From Candidatus Butyricimonas faecavium (GTDB lineage: Bacteria; Bacteroidota; Bacteroidia; Bacteroidales; Marinifilaceae), in assembly GCA_944321125.1 (NCBI GenBank), contig CALUKD010000001.1, positions 186,001-250,000 of the forward strand: a DNA stretch of 64,000 bases, given 5' to 3'. Both the position numbers and the translations under genes were made by a program. Positions 45,186-53,533 of this stretch are shown in pieces; the first letter of the stretch is position 1; every line of letters starts with the position of its first letter. The notes beneath the pieces are model-generated. The model made no database searches. It was not told the origin of the DNA and was given only the letters and a program-made list of their open reading frames with translations.

Positions 45186-46202
45186 TAACTCAATTCCCTC
45201 CCTTATCTCATCCAAACGGATGTACTCATTCGCTGTATGTGAACGAGCACTATCTCCAGGTCCAATCTTCAGTGAAGGACATGAAATTACCGCCTGATTC
45301 GATGTCGTTGGAGAACCGTAAGGAGATAACCCTAACTCCATACACCGTTTCACCACTGGATGAGAAGACGGAACGAAAGACGGGTTCAGTGAAAAAGAGC
45401 GAGGGATGATATCGCATCTCACGTGATCACGGATCGTATCAAATATTTCTTGGTTTGTGTAAAGTTCATTTACCCGTATATCTACCATAAAATGACAAAT
45501 TGCAGGAACCACGTTATGTAAAATTCCCGCTTCAATCCCTGTTACGCTCATTTTTACCGGACCCAATAATTCCGATATCTTTTCGAACTGGTAAGTACGA
45601 AACCAATGTATATCTTCTATAGCCTCATAAATCGCATTCACTCCTTCCTCTCTTGCGGCATGTCCTGCTTTTCCCCGAGCATAACAATCCAACACCATCA
45701 ACCCCTTCTCCGCTATCGCCGGACACATTCCCGTGGGTTCTCCTACAAAAGCAAAATCAATCCGTCCAAGTTCCGGAAACACGCTTTGAATCCCGTTACC
45801 TCCCGTGTTCTCCTCTTCTGCGGATGCCAAGAATACTAGATTACATGGCAAACTCCAAGATGCCAATTCAATAAAAACAGCCAGCATCGAGACAAGACTT
45901 CCTCCCGTATCATTACTTCCCAAGCCAAATAACTTTCCCTCCTTCACAATCGGAGTAAAAGGATCGGTATCCCAAATCCCATTAGGACGTACCGTATCCA
46001 AGTGTGCATCGAGTAATAACGTGGGCTTCGCACCATCGAAATCCTTTGAACGACTCCACACGTTATTACCTTTACGATGCACGTCGAACCTATATCTTTT
46101 CAATACATCAACAATCAAATCAGCTACCTCATCCTCTTGCTTACTGAAAGAGGGGATGGATATAATTTGCTTTAAAAGCTCTATTGCTCCATTCGCATCC
46201 AT
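45153..46202 (-). CDS. argE: M20-family deacylase, acetylornithine (or succinyl-ornithine/citrulline) deacetylase type
   Basis: A 349-residue zinc hydrolase of peptidase family M20 with metal-binding motifs LLDAHLDTV (about 72-80), an Asp in GLGSNDTGGS, catalytic Glu-Glu in ASAEEENTGGNGI and the C-terminal His in SARSHTANEY. It removes the acyl group from the arginine precursor. In Bacteroides the route uses succinylated intermediates, so the true acyl group is not settled by sequence. Its ATG overlaps the argB stop by one base (TAATG), showing translational coupling. Confidence 0.88.
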   Translation of the reverse strand: MDANGAIELLKQIISIPSFSKQEDEVADLIVDVLKRYRFDVHRKGNNVWSRSKDFDGAKPTLLLDAHLDTVRPNGIWDTDPFTPIVKEGKLFGLGSNDTGGSLVSMLAVFIELASWSLPCNLVFLASAEEENTGGNGIQSVFPELGRIDFAFVGEPTGMCPAIAEKGLMVLDCYARGKAGHAAREEGVNAIYEAIEDIHWFRTYQFEKISELLGPVKMSVTGIEAGILHNVVPAICHFMVDIRVNELYTNQEIFDTIRDHVRCDIIPRSFSLNPSFVPSSHPVVKRCMELGLSPYGSPTTSNQAVISCPSLKIGPGDSARSHTANEYIRLDEIREGIELFKSIIQYVEL

Positions 46203-46978
46203 TACTTTTCCAATATTATCCTAGTGCCCGCATTCGGTTGATCCAAATCATCCGGATGAATCAAACGAACAGCTCCTACCCCATTATAAACAGATTTAAA
46301 AGCATTATCCAGTTTGGGAATCATACCAGAATGAATCACACCATTTTGCTTATATTTTTCATACAAAAATGGGGTAAGACAAGAAATTACGGAACTTTCA
46401 TCCCCAACATCCGTTAATACACCCTTTTTATCAAAACAATAGATCAACTCCACCTCATAACACATCCCCAATGTCTCCGCCACCGCCGCCGCAATCCCAT
46501 CTGCATTCGAATTCAACAACACACCTTTTCCGTCGTGTGTGATCGGTGAAATAACAGGTACTACTCCTGCCTGTAACAATAATTCGAGAGCCCCCACACG
46601 TACCAACCGGACATCTCCCACGTACCCCCAGTCTATATCCCGTCCTTTCCGTCGATCGGCTTGTACCAGATTCAAGTCACACCCGGAAAGTCCACAGGCA
46701 TTCACTCCTAAAGCCTGCAAACAAGTAACCAGAGTTTTGTTGATCCACCCGGAATAAACCATCACAGAGACCTCCAAAGTCTCCCGATCAGTTACCCGTC
46801 TTCCATCAATCATCTTGCAAGGAATCCCCAACTGCTCCGAAAGCTGACCGGCAAAAGTACCGCCACCATGCACGATGACAAAGGGGAAATTCATCGATGC
46901 GAACTTCCGACACAACCGGTTCAGTAGCTCCCCATCCTCGATCAAGACTCCTCCGATTTTTATGACTTTACATTCCAT
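46202..46978 (-). CDS. argB: N-acylglutamate kinase (acetylglutamate kinase)
   Basis: A 258-residue amino-acid kinase. The N-terminal IKIGG-type loop (VIKIGGVLIEDG), VHGGGTFAGQLSEQLG (about 35-50), and the NADG motif (LLNSNADGIAAAVAE, about 153-167) are typical of ArgB. It phosphorylates the N-acylated glutamate in step two of arginine synthesis. Three bases separate it from argD upstream, and it overlaps the deacylase gene. Confidence 0.93.
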   Translation of the reverse strand: MECKVIKIGGVLIEDGELLNRLCRKFASMNFPFVIVHGGGTFAGQLSEQLGIPCKMIDGRRVTDRETLEVSVMVYSGWINKTLVTCLQALGVNACGLSGCDLNLVQADRRKGRDIDWGYVGDVRLVRVGALELLLQAGVVPVISPITHDGKGVLLNSNADGIAAAVAETLGMCYEVELIYCFDKKGVLTDVGDESSVISCLTPFLYEKYKQNGVIHSGMIPKLDNAFKSVYNGVGAVRLIHPDDLDQPNAGTRIILEK

Positions 46979-46981
46979 TTG

Positions 46982-48100
46982 TTAATTCATTACTTGTTTA
47001 AACCGAACGACAAACTCGTCAACTTCCTCCCGGGTAATACACAACGGGGGCAATAAACGCAAAGTATTTTTCCCACTAGTCCCCGTGATCACACGTTGAT
47101 CCGCCAGCAAACGACGACAAAAAATAGCATGAGGGATATCAATATCCACCCCAACCATCAACCCCTTCCCCCGAACTTCAATCACCCCGTTCAGGACTTT
47201 TAACTGCTCCATCAGATACCCACCAACACGATCGGCATTTTCCATTAATCGCTCGTCTTTGATAATATCCAACACGGCAATCGCAGCCGCACAAGCCAGA
47301 TGATTTCCTCCAAACGTTGTCCCCAACATTCCCTTCTCCGCCTTGATTGACTTGTTAATTAGTACTCCCGCCACCGGAAAACCATTGCCCATTCCTTTAG
47401 CCATAGTGACTACATCCGGTTCTATCCCTGCATATTGATAAGCAAAAAATTTCCCACTCCGCCCGTACCCCGATTGGATTTCATCCAAAATCAATAACGT
47501 ACCTGTTCGGTCACAAACTTCACGAGCCACTCGCAAAAACTCCCTTGTCGGTATCCGAATTCCCCCCACGCCTTGAATTCCCTCCATGATAACAGCCGCA
47601 TATTCTTTCCCGGACAACTCTCGTTTCAAAGCTACCACGTCATTCAAATCGATAAATGTCACTTGATGTCCCCGGTTCCAAGGAGCTTGTATTGTCATGT
47701 TATCTGTAATAGCAACGGCCCCACTCGTACGCCCGTGAAAGGCTGCGTGCATGGCTAGTACTTTCGAACGCCCCGTGACAAAAGAAGATAGTTTTAAAGC
47801 ATTTTCGTTAGCTTCTGCTCCACTGTTACAAAGAAATAAATTATAATCCGTACAACCGGAAAGCTCTCGTAACTTTTGCTCCAACACCTCTTGCAAATGA
47901 TTCTTCACGGCATTGGAATAAAACCCGATACGATTTAATTGTCCCGCCACCAATTCCACGTAATGAGGATGCGAATGTCCGATTGAAATAACGGCATGCC
48001 CCCCATAAAAATCAAGGTATTTATTTCCATCACGATCCCAGAAATAGGCTTTCTCAGCCTTAACCGGTTCTATATTCAATAAATTGTAAACATCAAACAT
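46982..48100 (-). CDS. argD: Acetylornithine-type aminotransferase
   Basis: A 372-residue class-III PLP aminotransferase. Motifs: SGAEANENALKLS (about 91-103), the cofactor Asp in LILDEIQSGYGRSGKFFAYQ and the PLP lysine in VTMAKGMGNGFPVAG (about 234-248). It makes the N-acylornithine intermediate from the semialdehyde. It lies 11 bases after argC and 3 bases before argB. Confidence 0.94.
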   Translation of the reverse strand: MFDVYNLLNIEPVKAEKAYFWDRDGNKYLDFYGGHAVISIGHSHPHYVELVAGQLNRIGFYSNAVKNHLQEVLEQKLRELSGCTDYNLFLCNSGAEANENALKLSSFVTGRSKVLAMHAAFHGRTSGAVAITDNMTIQAPWNRGHQVTFIDLNDVVALKRELSGKEYAAVIMEGIQGVGGIRIPTREFLRVAREVCDRTGTLLILDEIQSGYGRSGKFFAYQYAGIEPDVVTMAKGMGNGFPVAGVLINKSIKAEKGMLGTTFGGNHLACAAAIAVLDIIKDERLMENADRVGGYLMEQLKVLNGVIEVRGKGLMVGVDIDIPHAIFCRRLLADQRVITGTSGKNTLRLLPPLCITREEVDEFVVRFKQVMN

Positions 48101-48111
48101 ACTCGAATAAA

Positions 48112-49074
48112 TTAAAAATAACTGGCCTTCAACCCCAAACCCATTGTTTCTTCCAGTCCGAACATCAGATTCATATTCTGTACGGCTTGCCCGGATGCCC
48201 CCTTTAACAGATTATCAATCACGGAAGTCACTAACACGTTACGATCCTGCTGTTCTATATGAATAAAACAATAATTCGTGTTCACCACCTGCTTCAAATA
48301 AACAGGCACGTCACTCACCACCGTGAAAGGATTTCCCTCGTAACAAGTTGCATATATATGTTGTAATTCCGACAAATCCTCTTCACTCGTGAAAACTGCA
48401 TTCACCATGATCCCACGGGCATGACATCCGCGCACGGGAACAAAAGCAATATCCGTTGGCAAATTTCCATCCTGCCCGGACAACGTTTCTCGTATTTCTG
48501 CCAGATGCTGGTGAGAAAAAACTTTATAAGCCGAAAGATTTTGCACCCGATGGCTATAATGCGTCTCTTCCGTTAGTTTCTGTCCCGCTCCCGTCGCCCC
48601 TGTAATCCCGAAGACCGACACATGAGCAGGTAGCAAACCGTTCTTCGCTAACGGTAACAGACCCAATTCTATCGCCGTCGCAAAACATCCCGGATTCGCC
48701 ACGTGCCAAGCCCCTCGTATTTGTTCCCGGTTCAACTCCGGTAAACCGTAAACAAAATCCCCGGCATTTGACTTTAACCGAAAATCATGACTCAAATCAA
48801 TGATTTTCACGGATACCGGAACCCTATGCTGTTCCAAAAATTGAGCAGACAACCCGTGTCCCATACACAGGAAAAGAACATCAATATCCATCACGTCCAA
48901 ATCTGAAAATCTCAGATCCGTATAAATCAAATCCCGATGAACCCAGCCAACAGGTTCCCCCCGGTGAGACCCGCTCTGTAAATAACGTAATTCCACGCAC
49001 GGATGGGAAACTAATATACGAATCAGTTCCCCTGCAGTATATCCGGCAGCACCGACAATTCCCACTCTGATCAT
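48112..49074 (-). CDS. argC: N-acyl-gamma-glutamyl-phosphate reductase
   Basis: A 320-residue NADPH enzyme with N-terminal GIVGAAGYTAGELIRIL dinucleotide loop and catalytic Cys in HVANPGCFATAIELG (about 129-143). It reduces the acylglutamyl phosphate to the semialdehyde. Its start overlaps the argG stop by four bases (ATGA type), so translation is coupled. Confidence 0.94.
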   Translation of the reverse strand: MIRVGIVGAAGYTAGELIRILVSHPCVELRYLQSGSHRGEPVGWVHRDLIYTDLRFSDLDVMDIDVLFLCMGHGLSAQFLEQHRVPVSVKIIDLSHDFRLKSNAGDFVYGLPELNREQIRGAWHVANPGCFATAIELGLLPLAKNGLLPAHVSVFGITGATGAGQKLTEETHYSHRVQNLSAYKVFSHQHLAEIRETLSGQDGNLPTDIAFVPVRGCHARGIMVNAVFTSEEDLSELQHIYATCYEGNPFTVVSDVPVYLKQVVNTNYCFIHIEQQDRNVLVTSVIDNLLKGASGQAVQNMNLMFGLEETMGLGLKASYF

Positions 49075-50273
49075 ACACCCTCCTCACTCTTCTCATTCAC
49101 TGCATAATAAACCCGCAAGGGTATCGACAACATCCGAGTAAATCCCTTCACATCCTCTGCCGTCCAAGCCTTGTTCTCTTCCCCATAACAAGCAAACGTA
49201 TCATCCATCAGATCATGGCCCGACCGAACTCCCAACAATTCGAAACAATAAGGACGCATCCGAATCCGCACGTCACCCGAAACATAACGTTGTGAATCCA
49301 AAAGGAAACTTTCAATATTTCGCATAACAGGCTCCCCGTACATGGCCTCGTGTAAAAACATCCCGTACCAGTTGGCCAATTGTTCCTTCCAGTACATCTG
49401 CCATTTCGTGAGCGTATGTTTTTCCAGTAATTCATGAGCCTTAATAATCATCAACGGAGCAGCTGCCTCGAAACCGACACGTCCTTTAACCCCCACAATC
49501 GTATCACCCACGTGAGTATCACGCCCGATAGCCCAAGCTGACACCAAAACCTCAACCTGACGAATAGCCTCAATTTTATCCGGATAACACTCATCATTTA
49601 CCCGACACAACTCTCCCCGTTCAAACGACAACGTCAATTCCTCCTCGCCCTCCTTCTCTAAAGAAGAAGGATAAGCACTCTCCGGAAGATATTCCCAAGA
49701 ATTCAATGTCTCTTTCCCTCCCACCGAGGTTCCCCAAAGTCCTTTGTTGATGGAGTAAGTCATTTTGGACCAGTCCCGTTCTACTCCTTTCGATTTCAAA
49801 TAAGCAATCTCCTCTTCCCGGCTCAATTTCAAATCACGAGTCGGAGTTATAATTTTCATTTCCGGGGCAAATACGGAAAAACAAAGATCGAAACGAACCT
49901 GATCATTCCCGGCTCCCGTACTTCCGTGAGCCAAAGCATCCGCCCCGATCTCCTTTGCATACCTCACGATCGTTAACGCCTGAAAAGTACGTTCAGAACT
50001 AACTGACACCGGGTAAGTCTTGTTACGCAAAACATTCCCGAAAATCATGTATTTAATACATTTCTCGTAATATTCTTCCGTCACATCCAACATCACGTGC
50101 TTCTTAGCCCCCAAGGCGTATGCCTTTTCTTCAATGCCAGCCAGCTCACCGGCGGTAAATCCCCCAGTATTCGCCAATGCAGTGTAAACCTCAAGCCCCA
50201 TTTCCTCGCTCAGATACTTGACACAGTAAGAAGTATCTAATCCCCCGCTATATGCTAAAACCACTTTTTTCAT
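49071..50273 (-). CDS. argG: Argininosuccinate synthase
   Basis: A 400-residue ATP-dependent ligase joining citrulline and aspartate. The N-terminal PP-loop VLAYSGGLDTSYCV (about 5-18), the GSTGAGNDQVRF segment (about 115-126) and SINKGLWGTSVGG (about 173-185) identify it. It is the second gene of the arginine operon, 16 bases after the acetyltransferase gene. Confidence 0.95.
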   Translation of the reverse strand: MKKVVLAYSGGLDTSYCVKYLSEEMGLEVYTALANTGGFTAGELAGIEEKAYALGAKKHVMLDVTEEYYEKCIKYMIFGNVLRNKTYPVSVSSERTFQALTIVRYAKEIGADALAHGSTGAGNDQVRFDLCFSVFAPEMKIITPTRDLKLSREEEIAYLKSKGVERDWSKMTYSINKGLWGTSVGGKETLNSWEYLPESAYPSSLEKEGEEELTLSFERGELCRVNDECYPDKIEAIRQVEVLVSAWAIGRDTHVGDTIVGVKGRVGFEAAAPLMIIKAHELLEKHTLTKWQMYWKEQLANWYGMFLHEAMYGEPVMRNIESFLLDSQRYVSGDVRIRMRPYCFELLGVRSGHDLMDDTFACYGEENKAWTAEDVKGFTRMLSIPLRVYYAVNEKSEEGV

Positions 50274-50289
50274 AAATACAAATTACAAG

Positions 50290-50967
50290 TTACAAATTTG
50301 CCGTATGTTTCATGGCAGAACGAACAACCGGGAACCCGCAAACCGCCAAAGCAGAACCCACAACATGACATAAACACTTGAACAAAGGCAATGACTCCCT
50401 CTTGGCCGTCTTCTTAACCGTCGCCTGTTGTCTAGCCACAACCTCTGGATCATAAATCATCCCGGTACAAAGGCACTTGGTCATATTCGTACGCTGCAAT
50501 ATATCATAATTAACACAAGACTTACATCCGGCCCAAAACTCCTCGTCATCCGTGAGTTTGGCAAAAGTAACGGGTACATAACCCAATGAAGTATTGATTC
50601 GCATCACCTGCTCACCAGTTGTCAAGCCGAAAAGCTTTGCTTGTGGGAATCGCCTTCGCGACAGATGGAAAGCAGCCTCCTTTATCTGTTTTGCCACTCC
50701 CAATCCCCGGTACGCCGGTACTACGATTAATCCGGAGTTCGCCACGAATTTCTGGTGCCCCCATGATTCAATATAGCAGAAACCCACGAATTCCTCTCGG
50801 TTCAGAGCAATAATTGCCTTCCCGTTTCGGATTTTATCGGCAATATACTCGTTCGTTCTTCTAGCTATACCGGTACCTCTTGCTTTTGCAGCATGATCAA
50901 TCGCATCGTTTATCGCTGTCACGTATGGCAGGTGTTTCTCAGATGCAACTACAACTTCAATCTTCAT
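50290..50967 (-). CDS. GNAT-family N-acetyltransferase heading the arginine operon
   Basis: A 225-residue protein with a GNAT fold in the first about 150 residues (acyl-CoA loop VVPAYRGLGVAKQIKEAA at about 81-98). Its place at the head of the operon suggests that it makes the N-acylglutamate that primes the pathway, a role otherwise filled by ArgA or ArgJ, neither of which is here. The C-terminal about 70 residues are unusual: several cysteines (CKSCVNYD, KCLCTGM, KCLCHVVGSALAVCG) and a weakly hydrophobic end. Function is inferred from context. Confidence 0.8.
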   Translation of the reverse strand: MKIEVVVASEKHLPYVTAINDAIDHAAKARGTGIARRTNEYIADKIRNGKAIIALNREEFVGFCYIESWGHQKFVANSGLIVVPAYRGLGVAKQIKEAAFHLSRRRFPQAKLFGLTTGEQVMRINTSLGYVPVTFAKLTDDEEFWAGCKSCVNYDILQRTNMTKCLCTGMIYDPEVVARQQATVKKTAKRESLPLFKCLCHVVGSALAVCGFPVVRSAMKHTANL

Positions 50968-51039
50968 CTTTTTACAATTTAATCTAAATCATTTAAATTT
51001 TTTTGAGTACTCATTGTGCATATTTATTTATTCACATTG

Positions 51040-51072
51040 CAAATATATGCATTATTATGCATCAAAAACAAA
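51040..51072 (-). promoter_or_regulatory. Arginine operon promoter with ARG-box palindrome
   Basis: On the minus strand TTTG (51069-51072) and TATATTTG (51040-51047) are 21 bases apart. The spacer contains the perfect palindrome ATGCATTATTATGCAT (51047-51062), which fits the general ArgR box pattern TGMATWWWWATKCA. A second TGCAT half-site and a TTCAC lie at 51017-51035, near the predicted start. ArgR bound there would block the promoter when arginine is plentiful. No argR gene is in the window. Confidence 0.7.
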
Positions 51073-51366
51073 TATTTTCTCATTTTTTCACCTAAAGAAA
51101 AGAAAACAACTTCATATCCATTTACCAACAAGTAATCAAACAACACGTTACACAAAAGCAAAACAACAGGCAAAACGCTCTATATTTGAACCACTACAAT
51201 CATTTCAAGAGAAAATACTATTTCCAAATCTAGAAACACAACAGGAAAAGATAGAAACAATTACACTGAATAAATATGCAATACTATACAAACTTTTTAC
51301 ACAAAATCACATACGGAAATCCATCAAAAATTCGTAATATTGTGGTTTACTATCAGACATAAACTT
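51073..51366. other. Intergenic region with no supported gene
   Basis: Between the arginine promoter and the S41 protease gene. An open frame at 51014-51337 (+) is low-complexity Lys/Thr/Asn/Ile, runs through the arg promoter and resembles nothing known; I do not call it. TAATATTG near 51336 is a weak -7 candidate for the protease gene. Confidence 0.4.
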
Positions 51367-52731
51367 ATGTATAGATTATTCTTCTTTTCTATTTTAGTAG
51401 GATTCCTATCAAGTTGTGAGGATTCTCGCAGAGTACCCCCGACTCCGGGGCCTTACTCGTATGTCCGGATTAACACGTTCACAAAAGATAAAATGACCGA
51501 CCAATACTTTTGGGCGGACGAAGTCAAGGATAAAAACATTGATCCAGATAGTAACCCAGCAGAATATTTCGCTACCATGAAATATCCCGATGACCATTGG
51601 TCACATATTACAAACTCCAAAGGTCTAGGAGAAATTGCCGACGCTTCCGGATATGACGAAGGCTTCGGCTACAACTTGACTTTTTGGGAAAAAGAAGGCT
51701 ACATATTCGCTGATGTCAATTTCGTTTACCCAAATTCTCCTGCGGCAAAAGCAGGACTTAAACGGGGAGACTTGATCACTCACATGAACGGAGAAAGGAT
51801 TACAACAGATAATTACACGGACTTGTACTACGCTTCCCAGCTTTCTCTCGGACTTTCAAGCGATGAAACATCAGAACCGTACGAAACGAAAAAGCTAACA
51901 GCCCAAATATACACGATCGACCCAGTACTTGATTACGGATTGATCCCCTTGGAAAATCAAACAATCGGGTACATGATCTACACGGATTTCGTGTTCCGCG
52001 GTAACACATCGTTAGAACAACTGAACCACGTGTTCCAAACGTTAAAAGCAGCAAATATTGACGAATTCATCCTAGATTTACGCTACAATCAAGGCGGATA
52101 TATTTTTGCAGTGAAACAACTATGTTCACTTCTCGCTCCGGAAGAAGTTGTAGAAAACGAAGAACTACTTATTTACAAAAACTGGAACAAAGAATACCAA
52201 GAAAAATATGCAGATAATCCTGCCCAATTAGAAGAGCATTTTGACAAAACCGTACCCATTGACGCTCGCCTAAACCTAAAACGCCTATGGATAATCACAA
52301 GTAACGTGACTGCATCTGCCGCCGAAATGTTAATCAGCGCCTTGTCCCCGTACATGGAAGTAAACGTGGTTGGAGACATTACCATGGGGAAAAATATGGG
52401 TGGAATCATCTACACACCCAATGACAAAGACCTGCAAAATTGGAATATCATGTTAATCTCCACGGAATACAGAAATAGTCGGGGAGAATCCGTCAAAGGT
52501 GGTATTCCCCCTATGTTCCCCATATTGGAGCAATTCCATCATCAACACCAACTGGGAGATAAAGAAGAACCCCTGCTAGCCGCAACCCTTCAACTCATCA
52601 CTCAGGATGCAATTGCCACTCCGGTCATGAATAGTCGAAGCAGCAGAAGCTACAACGCAGCTCCTCCTCGTCGAATTATTCCAAAATTCGTGCAAGCAAA
52701 ATCAAGGTTATTACTAGGGATAGAAAAATAG
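51367..52731 (+). CDS. S41-family (C-terminal processing) peptidase lipoprotein
   Basis: A 454-residue secreted protease starting at MYRLFFFSILVGFLSSC (lipobox LSSC, Cys 17), better than the longer frame from 51340. It has a PDZ domain (about 115-150, VYPNSPAAKAGLKRGDLITHMNG) and an S41 catalytic domain (about 195-390) with the nucleophilic Ser in TSNVTASAAEMLI and the GGIIYTPNDK segment. Probably anchored facing the periplasm or surface; substrate unknown. It is monocistronic and convergent with the DUF2807 gene, whose stop lies one base away. Confidence 0.88.
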   Translation: MYRLFFFSILVGFLSSCEDSRRVPPTPGPYSYVRINTFTKDKMTDQYFWADEVKDKNIDPDSNPAEYFATMKYPDDHWSHITNSKGLGEIADASGYDEGFGYNLTFWEKEGYIFADVNFVYPNSPAAKAGLKRGDLITHMNGERITTDNYTDLYYASQLSLGLSSDETSEPYETKKLTAQIYTIDPVLDYGLIPLENQTIGYMIYTDFVFRGNTSLEQLNHVFQTLKAANIDEFILDLRYNQGGYIFAVKQLCSLLAPEEVVENEELLIYKNWNKEYQEKYADNPAQLEEHFDKTVPIDARLNLKRLWIITSNVTASAAEMLISALSPYMEVNVVGDITMGKNMGGIIYTPNDKDLQNWNIMLISTEYRNSRGESVKGGIPPMFPILEQFHHQHQLGDKEEPLLAATLQLITQDAIATPVMNSRSSRSYNAAPPRRIIPKFVQAKSRLLLGIEK

Positions 52732-52732
52732 T

Positions 52733-53452
52733 CTATTTCCTTTTTACCAAAGTTCCCCTACCGGTCACGTTTTGTTTCATAATCTGCGGATTCCCATCAT
52801 AGATTAAAATACCAGCTGAAGAAATTTCTGCTTCCAACTGACCGGAAATGGAGACCTCTGCTTTAGCGGCCCCGCTAATCTCTGCATCACAATCCTTTAC
52901 ATGAAGATCCCAAGCCTTCAGGATGGAAGCGGAAGACATTTCCAAATCAAAATGTTCAACTTCGCCCTTAAGTTCTAGTCTCGCAGCCCCGGAGGCCTCC
53001 ACGTCAACTTTACTTCCTTTCACCTCCAACGTTACATTCCCCGCCCCGGAAGCCACGATCTCTAGTTTATTCACTATAAAAGGCGAACTCCCTTTCAAAC
53101 GCCCGGCAGCCGCCACGTTTACATCTGTAATAACAGGCATGGACACGGAAACATTCATTGCCGTATACCCCCGAACAATCACTTCTGGATCAAGGAAGAT
53201 ATTCAATTGACCGTTCTTTATTTCCGTCTTTATATAAGGAATAATATTATCATCCGCCTCCACGGTAATCCCTTCCGTTTTTCCTTGTGATATATATAAA
53301 GTGATCGACTGTTGAACGGAAACCCGGGTAAACGGCTGATCAGCCTGCCGATCATGTACTACAAGATACCCCGTTCCCTTGATTTTCTTTACCTCTGCAG
53401 AAACAACTCCTGCCATCAATACTCCCAATAAAATCAAACCAACCTTTTTCAT
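52733..53452 (-). CDS. DUF2807 (GIN-domain) secreted protein
   Basis: A 239-residue protein with signal peptide (about 1-19) and a right-handed beta-helix-like DUF2807 region (about 40-225) of short repeated strands (VNVAAAGRLKGSSPFIVNKLEIVASGAGNVTLEVKGSKVDVEASGAARLELKG). Also annotated in databases as putative auto-transporter adhesin head GIN domain. Function unknown. It lies 80 bases downstream of the TolC-like gene with AT-rich repeats between, so co-transcription is uncertain. Confidence 0.85.
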   Translation of the reverse strand: MKKVGLILLGVLMAGVVSAEVKKIKGTGYLVVHDRQADQPFTRVSVQQSITLYISQGKTEGITVEADDNIIPYIKTEIKNGQLNIFLDPEVIVRGYTAMNVSVSMPVITDVNVAAAGRLKGSSPFIVNKLEIVASGAGNVTLEVKGSKVDVEASGAARLELKGEVEHFDLEMSSASILKAWDLHVKDCDAEISGAAKAEVSISGQLEAEISSAGILIYDGNPQIMKQNVTGRGTLVKRK

Positions 53453-53505
53453 TATTTATGATTTACGAATTATGATTTATGATTAAAAAGCGTGGACTTC
53501 GCAAG

Positions 53506-53533
53506 TTAAAATCTAAAATTTTAAATCTAAAAT
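53506..53533. repeat. Tandem AT-rich spacer repeat (TTAAAATCTAAAAT family)
   Basis: TTAAAATCTAAAAT and TTTAAATCTAAAAT stand in direct tandem immediately beyond the end of the TolC-like gene. Related sequence recurs at other minus-strand gene junctions: 3188-3240, 45041-45142, 54955-54979 and 58161-58192. Confidence 0.5.

Noticed and set aside
51014-51337. 107-codon open frame on the + strand between the arginine operon and the S41 protease
   Set aside because: It runs through the arginine promoter and ARG box, has low-complexity composition, no recognisable motif and no promoter or start context.
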